NCBI GenBank assembly: GCA_039801465.1
Contig: JBDRUT010000001.1
Span: 62,001 to 126,000, forward strand
Reading direction: 5' to 3'
DNA from: JAOABV01 sp039801465
Lineage (GTDB): Bacteria > Hydrothermota > Tepidihabitantia > Tepidihabitantales > CAIPLT01
Length of the DNA stretch: 64,000 nucleotides
Shown: positions 17,239-24,877 of the stretch, one piece after another
Layout: every line of letters starts with the position of its first letter
How positions within the stretch are numbered: position 1 is the first letter of the stretch
Notes under the pieces: model-generated
Told to the model about the DNA's origin: nothing
What the model saw: the letters and a program-made list of their open reading frames with translations, nothing else
Databases searched by the model: none
Position numbers and translations under genes: made by a program

Positions 17239-18484
17239 ATTTATATACGAAATTATTCTTAAATTCAAGCCTTTTCTTTCCATATATCTTCTGGTTCTGA
17301 TTCCATAGCCGACGTTTTACCTCTTCAATGTCTCGCTTAAGTGCCACAGGATTTAATTGAGCATATTCGTCACGAAGTCGTTGTTTATTTGCCTCTGACA
17401 ACCCAACCGCTTCAATCAACCTCTGATATGGTGTTTTTGGTCTATCATAACGCCTTAATACTCTGCTCCCAATCCGCCGTTTTTCAATAAGTTTCATCAC
17501 CGGCTGAAAATAATTTGTGTATAGCCTTAGGCTACGATATAACTCATTACGTAATTTTAATTCTCGCTCGGTCTAATAACGATGATAACCTACCGCCCGC
17601 CTGACTATTGAGTAATTCTTTTGCTCAACAAAACAACTGTCATTCTTCCGATAAGGCCGACTGCGGGTAAAGCTTATCTTCTCTTCTTGACAATATCTCA
17701 ATAACTGGTCATTAATAAATTCGCTGCCATTATCCGAATCAATACCTAATAACTCAAACGGCAGACGTTTTCGGACATCGGTTAATGCTTCAAACACCCA
17801 TACCTGAGCTTTGTTCTTAACTGCCTGCGTCTCGGTCCAACTGCTATATACATCAGTCATATCCAGCGTTTGTATATACTCACCGCGTCCATTACCGCCG
17901 TCGTGTCCAACCAAATCTATCTCCATAAAACCCGGTCTTTTACTGTTCCAATCAGCAAAAGTACGAATCGGTATTTGGTTTAGTAATAGCGTGCCTGGTT
18001 TGGTACGAGGTTTTCCTTTTAACCGATAACGGGCTTTGTCTTTTTTGAGTAAGCGGTCAATTGTTGCGGCACTAATTCTTAACAGTTTCTGTTTTGTGAT
18101 TGGATCGATGATTAATTCTTTATGTTGAATAAGAATCGGCACGATTTCTGCTAGATAAGGGGCTAAGCGTTTACCACAGATACAATCACAGATTAACCAG
18201 ATTTGTTTGAGGGCAGCCGCTACTTTATCGTCATAAATGCGGGGTTTATTTCTTTTTTGTTTATGTTGTTTAGATTGTGTCAGAATAACTGCTTTACCGT
18301 CATTTTGGTATACAATTAGTTTTCGATTCCAGTTTCGTAATACTAGTGAGGCATAACATCGATTATAACCGGTTAAGGCGACCAGTTCATCTAGAATTTT
18401 ACCTTTTTGCTTTTTCTTTACCCTGTTATATCGTTTTGCTATTTCTTTAGTTATTATTTTCTTTTCATGCATAGTTAAAGCCAT
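17213..18484 (-). pseudogene. Transposase, integrase-core type, with in-frame UAG
   Basis: The reading frame gives 303 codons, then TAG at 17575-17573, then 119 more codons in the same frame ending at 17213. N-terminal HTH-like part (about 1-60), then the catalytic core: first Asp in FMEIDLVGHDGG, second in GIDSDNGSEF, Glu in DSCFVEQKN. The amber lies right after GYHRY, inside a stretch where homologous transposases continue; the part after it (ELYRSLRLYTNYFQPVMKL) is plainly transposase. So the gene is either inactivated by one base change or read through. A natural length near 420 residues fits the family. Confidence 0.8.
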
Positions 18485-18590
18485 ATGACTGCCTCCAATT
18501 TAAAAGAGCAGTCATATTATAACCTCATTTCGAATAGATTTTTTATGTGAGGCAATGATACCATTTCGAATAGATTTTTGATGAGGCAAT
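17226..18590 (-). mobile_element. Insertion sequence with DDE integrase-core transposase
   Basis: The ends are a perfect 10-bp inverted repeat, ATTGCCTCAT (17226-17235) and ATGAGGCAAT (18581-18590). The element is 1365 bp with one minus-strand transposase. At the transposase-start side the terminal sequence is present twice in direct orientation (18526-18557 and 18562-18591). I see no target-site duplication. The transposase stop (17213-17215) lies in flanking DNA 11 nt beyond the repeat. It has inserted into the partner ORF of the XRE gene, 54 bp before tRNA-Sec. Confidence 0.8.
18483..18517 (-). promoter_or_regulatory. Inverted repeat sequestering the transposase start
   Basis: ATATGACTGC (18483-18492) and GCAGTCATAT (18508-18517) are perfect 10-bp arms. 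On the minus-strand mRNA the stem takes in the ATG and the loop ends with the GGAGG Shine-Dalgarno. Several IS use such hairpins to block translation from read-through transcripts. Confidence 0.6.
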
Positions 18591-18643
18591 GCGGAAGGTT
18601 GACATTATGGTGCTTGGCATATTATAATTTAATGAAATCCTAA

Positions 18644-18737
18644 GGAGGCGGATGGGTGCTGGTGTACCTGCTGGACTTCAAATCCAGGTGTTCTTCGAAA
18701 GAAGAACGGTAGGTTCGATTCCTACACGCCTCCGCCA
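18644..18737 (+). tRNA. selC: tRNA-Sec (UCA anticodon)
   Basis: A 94-nt tRNA with encoded CCA. The anticodon stem-loop CTGGA-CTTCAAA-TCCAG carries UCA. The long variable arm GTTCTTC-GAAA-GAAGAAC and the T arm GTAGG-TTCGATT-CCTAC are perfect. The acceptor GGAGGCG pairs with CGCCTCC; the eighth pair expected in bacterial tRNA-Sec is G opposite A here. It reads UGA as selenocysteine with SelB. It is convergent with selB. Confidence 0.95.
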
Positions 18738-18888
18738 TAATTAAAATTAAAAAAATTTAATACTAAAAATAGAGATTATTTTCCAAAACTCTTCGCGGTT
18801 ACATTAAATATTTAATTTTGCGTCTTATGGAAATTCGCTAATGGTAAATTAGAGTTGTTAAACATTCAAATCTCTTTGTCTCTCACAT
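18738..18888. other. Short gap between tRNA-Sec and selB
   Basis: 150 bp between convergent genes with no terminator hairpin that I can see and no ORF. Confidence 0.5.
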
Positions 18889-20871
18889 TTAGTCTTTGAT
18901 TTTACTTGATAATACTCGAATCTCGTCGCGTCTTACAGTAATGCCTTTATTGTCAAAATAGATCAGTAGTGGTAAGACCGCCCGACGACTGGCATTGAGT
19001 AAATCTCTAAATTGCGATACGCGAATTGTTCCGTTTTTCTTCAAAAAATCAATTAATAAATTCTGGGCTTCATTGACATATTTTTGATGTAAGACCAATC
19101 CTGCGCCAATATTAATTAAAATTTTATGGTCAAGAAGATATTGATAGGCTTGTTTAATTTCTATTTGCTTACCGACATCCGATACGGATTTTTTATTATA
19201 AAATTGCAGACCGCTTTGGTCAATTTTATTTTTTATTTCATTAAAATTGAGTGGTTGAAAGCCTTGAGATAAGAGTAATTTTTCAATTTTTTCAACATAC
19301 TCCGCAATATTTTTTTCTAATGCAATCTTAAATTCAGTAAGTCGGATTTTCTGGTCTGAAGAAACTTGCACAGTGCCAAGTTGTTGTAATTTTTCAATCG
19401 TCCAATCAAAAAGCACTTTATCTAAACCAACACTTACTTTTTTTAACAAGTCTAATGCGCTGATACCAATACTGGTTGGATTGTTTTTATGATAATCTTT
19501 TAATTGTTCAATAATTCTTTGCTGTAATTTTTCTGTATTCTGCGTATGATAATATATCTCTCTTTTTTCATCTAAACATAAGACTTTTTTCTGCTCGGCT
19601 AATTGGTTCAATAGTTGTTTGACTAAATCTACTGGTAGATTGATATCTTTGCTGATTTCCATTGGTTTTTTGGGTAATTCAAAATTACTTAACAAGTCTT
19701 CTTCGACTAAGACAATCGGTTCGGCAATTTCGGTTCGGGCCAAATGCGCCAACAATTCTTCGTCATAACCTTTAATTTTAGTTGCCTTGGGTTCTAAGAT
19801 GATACCGCCACCAATAGTTGTTTGCGGTGAATAAGTTCGAATCACAAATCGGTCATTAATGCTGCAGACGATCGGTTCTTCTAATCGAAATTGCACCATT
19901 GCTTTTTCGCCGGCAGATAATGTTTTTTTGTTGAGAATAACAACACGACCTAACACTTCTTTTGTTCCAGTATGAAGTCTTATGCGGTCAAAATTGTTTA
20001 ATGGTCTTGCTGTGCGACTTGCTGTGCTTTGTAAAAGATAGAGCGATGCGTTGATAAAAAGCGATGGTTCAAAAAATCCGATTTGGGCTAAAACATCGCC
20101 TCGTTCAATTTCATCCTTTTCAATTCCGACTAAATTAATTGCCGCGCGAAACCCGGTACCAACTGTTAGGACTTGTTGGTTGTGGACTTCAATTCTTCTA
20201 ATTTTGACTTTTTTCTTTTGTGGTAAAACTTCTACTTCATCACCGACTTTGATTTTTCCTGACAGAACAGTGCCAGCAACAACAGTGCCAAATCCTTTTA
20301 TTGTAAAACAACGGTCAATCGGCATCCGAAAGATACCTGAATCAATTTTGGCTTCAGTCTCAGCAATCAATTTATCCAGTAATTGCTTTAATTCATTAAT
20401 ACCATCAAAAGTAGTGTTAGAAACGGCAACCATCGGCGCATTTTCTAAAAATGACCCACAGATTAAATTTCTGACATCATCACACACAATCTGTAATCGT
20501 TCAGATGTAACCAAATCTTTTTTCGTGATTACGACAATCCCCTTCTTAATACCTAAAAGTTTTAAGATTTCAAAATGCTCAAATGTCTGGGGCATAATTC
20601 CGTCATCCGCAGCAACAACAAATAACACAAGGTCAATGGTTGAAGCACCTGCTACCATATGGCGGACAAATTTTTCATGTCCCGGAACATCAATGATCGT
20701 AGCATTCTCGCCATAAAAAACAAATCCTAAATCTGTGGTCATACCCCGTTCTTTTTCTTCCTTTAATCGGTCAGGGTCAACACCAGTTAATGCTTTGACC
20801 AGAGCACTTTTGCCATGGTCAATATGGCCCGCAGTGCCGATGACGATATGTCGCTTTTCAATATTAGACAT
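18889..20871 (-). CDS. selB: Selenocysteine-specific elongation factor SelB
   Basis: SelB delivers Sec-tRNA to ribosomes stalled at a UGA followed by a SECIS hairpin. The chosen ATG (20871) is preceded by CAAGGAATA; an in-frame ATG 7 codons upstream lacks better support. The 660 residues include G1 GTAGHIDHGKSALV, G3 DVPGHEKFVRHM, G4 ITKKDLV, beta-barrel domains 2 and 3, and four C-terminal winged helices (about 380-660) that bind SECIS RNA. It follows selA by 24 nt, so selA-selB form one operon, convergent to selC. Confidence 0.95.
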   Translation of the reverse strand: MSNIEKRHIVIGTAGHIDHGKSALVKALTGVDPDRLKEEKERGMTTDLGFVFYGENATIIDVPGHEKFVRHMVAGASTIDLVLFVVAADDGIMPQTFEHFEILKLLGIKKGIVVITKKDLVTSERLQIVCDDVRNLICGSFLENAPMVAVSNTTFDGINELKQLLDKLIAETEAKIDSGIFRMPIDRCFTIKGFGTVVAGTVLSGKIKVGDEVEVLPQKKKVKIRRIEVHNQQVLTVGTGFRAAINLVGIEKDEIERGDVLAQIGFFEPSLFINASLYLLQSTASRTARPLNNFDRIRLHTGTKEVLGRVVILNKKTLSAGEKAMVQFRLEEPIVCSINDRFVIRTYSPQTTIGGGIILEPKATKIKGYDEELLAHLARTEIAEPIVLVEEDLLSNFELPKKPMEISKDINLPVDLVKQLLNQLAEQKKVLCLDEKREIYYHTQNTEKLQQRIIEQLKDYHKNNPTSIGISALDLLKKVSVGLDKVLFDWTIEKLQQLGTVQVSSDQKIRLTEFKIALEKNIAEYVEKIEKLLLSQGFQPLNFNEIKNKIDQSGLQFYNKKSVSDVGKQIEIKQAYQYLLDHKILINIGAGLVLHQKYVNEAQNLLIDFLKKNGTIRVSQFRDLLNASRRAVLPLLIYFDNKGITVRRDEIRVLSSKIKD

Positions 20872-20895
20872 TATTCCTTGGTCATTAGTCATAAT

Positions 20896-22290
20896 TTACT
20901 TAAGAATATCTCTAAATGCCTGGAGAATTATTTTCTCTTCACCTTTTAATATCGTTCTAAAATCTAATATCAGAGAATCAGCCTGGACCCGACCAAATAT
21001 GGGCGGTCGGTACTGTCTTAATCTTTTTGCCAAATCTTGGGCAGAAAGATTTTTTGATTTAATTGCAAGAACAAATGTAGGTAATTGTTCAGTGCTTAAA
21101 GAACCACCACCAATTTCACTATATGAAGGCTTGACCTCAATCGTTAATTGCAAACCGTACTCCTTTTTTAATTTTCGGGCTAATCTACTCGCTTGGGCTT
21201 TGATCTCTTTTAATGGTTTTAACATCAGTGATATCACAGAATGTTCTTTAATTAAATCTTCTTCAGGCAGTAAAAATTTCTGTAAAGTTGCTTCTAAGAC
21301 TGCATTAGTTAATTTATCACATCGGAGTGCTCGGGTTAAAGGATGCTTCTTAATTCTTTCAATATATGCTTTTTTACCAATAATGACACCACATTGAGGA
21401 CCACCAATCAATTTATCTCCACTAAAACAGACGATATCCGCGCCAGTTGCAATGCTTTCTTGAGCCATTGGTTCTTTAGGCAATCCGTATTTGGAAAAGT
21501 CAATTAAAGCACCGCTACCTAAATCATCAATTACCGGGATATGATACTTTTTCCCTAATGCCACAAGTTCTTCTAAGGGTACATCTTTAGTAAAACCGAG
21601 AATGCGGTAATTGGATTGATGGACTCTTAAGATTGCACCGGTCTTCTCATTAATGGCTTGTTCGTAATCTTTAAGGTGTGTGCGGTTGGTTGTGCCGACT
21701 TCTCGCATAATACAACCAGATTGTGCCATAATTTCCGGGATGCGAAACGAACCACCAATTTCAATCAATTGTCCACGCGAGACAATGACTTCTCTATCTT
21801 TGGCAATTGTGGACAAGACCAAGAGTGTTGCGCCCGCATTATTATTTACGATAATTCCGGCTTCACAACCAGTTAGAACCTGCAATAATCTACTAATCTT
21901 TTTATAGCGGTCATCGCGTTTGCCTTCGTCGTCAATCTGTAAACGGGAATAGGCACGACCAACATCTTGAAGAATCATATCAATTCCTTGAGCAAAAGGT
22001 GCCCGACCAAGACCGGTATGAAGGATAATACCTAAAGCATTAATCGCATAAGCAAAATATCGCTCTGTAATAAAATTCAATTCCGCAACTATCATCTGTT
22101 TTAAATTATCAATATTAAGTGCTTCACCTTCAAGCAGCTTTTGTCTAAACTCATCAGTTTTATAACGAATGATTTCAGTTAAATAGGAACTTCTAACTCG
22201 CTTTTCAAACGCTTTAACTTCCTGCCAGTTTAAGATCTTGTCAACCGAAGGAATACTCTTTAAGATTTCTTTATTGTTAGTTTGTGACAT
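20896..22290 (-). CDS. selA: L-seryl-tRNA(Sec) selenium transferase SelA
   Basis: SelA converts Ser-tRNA(Sec) to Sec-tRNA(Sec) using selenophosphate and PLP. At 464 residues it is full length. The N-terminal tRNA-binding part is followed by INALGIILHTGLGRAP, NNNAGATLL and the PLP lysine K293 in CFSGDKLIGGPQCG. It lies upstream of selB in one operon with tRNA-Sec at the other end. selD, needed to supply selenophosphate, is not in the window, so the pathway must be completed elsewhere. Confidence 0.95.
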   Translation of the reverse strand: MSQTNNKEILKSIPSVDKILNWQEVKAFEKRVRSSYLTEIIRYKTDEFRQKLLEGEALNIDNLKQMIVAELNFITERYFAYAINALGIILHTGLGRAPFAQGIDMILQDVGRAYSRLQIDDEGKRDDRYKKISRLLQVLTGCEAGIIVNNNAGATLLVLSTIAKDREVIVSRGQLIEIGGSFRIPEIMAQSGCIMREVGTTNRTHLKDYEQAINEKTGAILRVHQSNYRILGFTKDVPLEELVALGKKYHIPVIDDLGSGALIDFSKYGLPKEPMAQESIATGADIVCFSGDKLIGGPQCGVIIGKKAYIERIKKHPLTRALRCDKLTNAVLEATLQKFLLPEEDLIKEHSVISLMLKPLKEIKAQASRLARKLKKEYGLQLTIEVKPSYSEIGGGSLSTEQLPTFVLAIKSKNLSAQDLAKRLRQYRPPIFGRVQADSLILDFRTILKGEEKIILQAFRDILK

Positions 22291-22850
22291 AAAATCATTA
22301 TAGATTGAAGAGATAAATTGTCAATTAAATTATACTGAGATTTCTGACAAAGTTTTGATTACGCAGATATTCCTGACCTGGTCGTAACGACCCTGTCGGC
22401 AGGACAGGTTTAGTGATGCCTGCGATAAAGGTAATGTGTCAAGACATCTCATAATTCGTGGTTCGGGATGCGTGTTTCGTGTTCTGTTCTGCAACGGTTC
22501 ACTGTATAGTATCTCTTGGATACATTGGACGATTATATTAACTGACGCTATGCGTCAGTAGCCTGATGACCCGCAACCCGATACGGGTATCGGGTGGAAA
22601 TAAGATTCTAACTCCGTCTTTAAACCCTTTTTACCATCTGCCGTCATCAGCCAGAGGGCTGAAAAGATTTTGCTTGACAGAATTTTATTTTTATGTTAAA
22701 TTTTGTTAGAGGTGAAAGAAATGAAGTTTAAGGTAATTAAGAAAGAAGTGAAAGGGAATATTTGTTAATTTTTGATGATGCTCTTTTTGTGGATTACAAG
22801 GCTTAATGATTGTGTTGTTTGTTCGTCAGAAATACTTTAGAGGTGATTTT
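22291..22850. other. Intergenic region packed with hairpins
   Basis: About 560 bp between divergent selA and the NlpC-type operon. Five short perfect hairpins occur: 22380-22392, 22392-22408, 22541-22559 (ACTGACGC), 22576-22595 (ACCCGATA) and 22648-22661. The part is richer in G+C than its surroundings. A 24-nt repeat (22503-22526) recurs near rnpB. TTGACA at 22674 followed after 16 nt by TTAAAT may be the operon promoter. A decayed ORF starts at ATG 22721. Confidence 0.5.
22503..22526 (+). repeat. 24-nt repeat, copy 1
   Basis: Begins TGTATAGTATCTCTTGGA and matches 29138-29161 at 23 of 24 positions. Both copies are in intergenic DNA upstream of a plus-strand transcript. Confidence 0.6.
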
Positions 22851-23690
22851 ATGAAAAAATTTATTATTATGTTTTTACACAATACCTACTTAATAATAAT
22901 TATAATAATAATCATGCTAAAGTGTAATAACCCTTCAACCCCTCCACCCCCAAATCCACCGCCTGAGCAACATAATAGAATGTTAGTAGATGAAGCATTA
23001 AGATATATGAATTTTACTGATGAGTGGTGGGGTAGGAAAACTAAATATCCGGGATATAGAAGCGGGCAATGCTCTGGTAATTGTTTGTGTTACCAATTTA
23101 AGAAGGATTCCCCCAATGATGAATATTACGGAGTTGCATATAGCTTTGGTAACAAAGATACACCTGAAGATTTTTTTAATAAAATTAGCAGTGCATTAAA
23201 TCCTCAAAATAATGTTGATTGTAAATGGGGGAAATATAAGGCCTATAAACCTGGACTTCATAGTGATGAGTATTGGTATTATAGGAACAATATTACTTCA
23301 TGGGTTGATTCGCTTAAAAAATGGGCAGGAATAGATTGTAGCGGACTAGTTCAGCGATGTGCATATGCAGCAAAACCTGGTTCTGCAATAGATATTCCAT
23401 ACATAGGAGGATTTAATGAATTTGGAGGAGAATTGAGCATTAGTCAATTGAAAAATCGCACAACTGTAATAAACCATAATAATTGGAATGAGATATGGAA
23501 TGGTGATATTGTTTTTTACCCAAGCCATGTTGTAATTATATCTGATAAAGGTACATCGCAAGATGATGCGTATGTTATTCATTCTTGCGGTGCATTTGGT
23601 TTTCGTGAGAGAAGTGTGAGGTGTGACCGATTCCTTAGATTAGTAAATACACTAGGTAATAATTTTGAAATAAGACGTTTTAATTGGTAA
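22851..23690 (+). CDS. Exported NlpC/P60-like cysteine hydrolase
   Basis: The start at ATG 22851 has AGAGGTGAT upstream and gives 279 residues; earlier ATGs lack a ribosome site. An N-terminal hydrophobic segment (about 5-24) is followed by a Cys and a proline-rich linker (STPPPPNPPP); the lipobox is poor (MLKC), so it may be a membrane anchor rather than a lipoprotein. The catalytic domain shows Cys163 in GIDCSGLVQRC, His225 in NGDIVFYPSHVVIISD and a third polar residue H243, the NlpC/P60 arrangement that cleaves peptidoglycan peptides or amides. It heads a three-gene operon of exported proteins. Confidence 0.75.
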   Translation: MKKFIIMFLHNTYLIIIIIIIMLKCNNPSTPPPPNPPPEQHNRMLVDEALRYMNFTDEWWGRKTKYPGYRSGQCSGNCLCYQFKKDSPNDEYYGVAYSFGNKDTPEDFFNKISSALNPQNNVDCKWGKYKAYKPGLHSDEYWYYRNNITSWVDSLKKWAGIDCSGLVQRCAYAAKPGSAIDIPYIGGFNEFGGELSISQLKNRTTVINHNNWNEIWNGDIVFYPSHVVIISDKGTSQDDAYVIHSCGAFGFRERSVRCDRFLRLVNTLGNNFEIRRFNW

Positions 23691-23710
23691 ATATTTATGT
23701 GGAGGAAAAA

Positions 23711-24877
23711 ATGAGATATAAAATTATTTTTATATTTATGTTGTTATTTGCATTAAATGTATCATCTGCGGAATACGAGAAGCGTATTTTAGTCCAAGGC
23801 AGATGGGGTGATAAACCTGGAGAATTCGGTTTTAATACAGACCCTCCTGGGTCGGGCCCGCTCGAATTCAGTATTGACCCTATTACAAAAGATATTTATA
23901 TAATAGATTTACACAATAATAGAATTCAGGTTTTTGATAGCACTGGACGATTTCTAAAGATAATAGCAAGAGATGATATCAAGCAAATCAGGTTTGATGA
24001 TAAAGGGTATATATATACTTCGGAATACGGCGGTTCAGTAACTGTAGATAAAAAGATATATGATGGAATAAAATATATTGAGGTTGGGAAAATCTGTAAG
24101 TATGACAGAAATTGGAACCTGATTGAAAAATGGAGCGGTAAAGACAAAGAAAGTCCATTATATCCTAAGATTTATACTACGGAAAAAATAGTTGAATCTT
24201 ACGGTGGCACAAGAGATGTTCTTTTTTACCCGTGGATTATTAGTGATTTTAAGATTGGAAAAAGTGGTAATATCTATATAGATGCTGGAGGAAGGATAAA
24301 ATTAGTTTTAGATGAAAATGGTAAACTTCTTTATTGGTCTAAAGGTGCAGAAGATATCATTGAGGACCCATTTGGCAATATTTATAAATGGGAGAGTATT
24401 TCCCAAGAGAGAGAACATCGTTTTGCCTATTTAGGGAAAGCAGAAAAAGGTAAATTTCCTAAATCAACAAAATGGGATACAATTATTCAATTCAGTAAGA
24501 ATAGAATAGATGAATATGGTCGCTGGTATTATGCATTTGACCCTTTGAAAAAAATAGACAGAGAAGGAAATATCTATATATATGATGGTGATAAAAAAAT
24601 TATAAAACACGACAATAAATGGAATATCGTATCTGAAATAATGGTAATTCCAAACTCATTGGGCTGCACTCCGATAGTAGATGATGAAGGGAATATTTAT
24701 CAGATGTTTTGTCGAAATAAGGACTTAGAAAAGGAAGAAAGAAAAATTATTGAGGAATGGCGTAGGCAAGACCCAGAGAATCCCAATTATATATCTATTA
24801 TAGAAAATGAAAAATATCTGACACAAGAAGAGAAACAGTTTGATGGTTTTAGAATCTATAAATGGGTGAAAAAATGA
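23711..24877 (+). CDS. Exported NHL-type beta-propeller protein
   Basis: The start at ATG 23711 has TGGAGGAAAAA directly upstream; the product is 388 residues. A signal peptide (MRYKIIFIFMLLFALNVSSA) precedes NHL-like blades such as ITKDIYIIDLHNNRIQVFDSTGRFLKI and later GNIYIDAGG and GNIYIYDGD units. No enzyme motif is seen. It is 20 nt after the NlpC-type gene and overlaps the next gene by ATGA, so translation is coupled. It likely mediates protein or glycan binding at the surface. Confidence 0.7.
   Translation: MRYKIIFIFMLLFALNVSSAEYEKRILVQGRWGDKPGEFGFNTDPPGSGPLEFSIDPITKDIYIIDLHNNRIQVFDSTGRFLKIIARDDIKQIRFDDKGYIYTSEYGGSVTVDKKIYDGIKYIEVGKICKYDRNWNLIEKWSGKDKESPLYPKIYTTEKIVESYGGTRDVLFYPWIISDFKIGKSGNIYIDAGGRIKLVLDENGKLLYWSKGAEDIIEDPFGNIYKWESISQEREHRFAYLGKAEKGKFPKSTKWDTIIQFSKNRIDEYGRWYYAFDPLKKIDREGNIYIYDGDKKIIKHDNKWNIVSEIMVIPNSLGCTPIVDDEGNIYQMFCRNKDLEKEERKIIEEWRRQDPENPNYISIIENEKYLTQEEKQFDGFRIYKWVKK

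Noticed and set aside
20051..21397. Two 220-codon ORFs opposite selB and selA
   Set aside because: Antisense shadows of conserved genes; no start signals, low-complexity composition.
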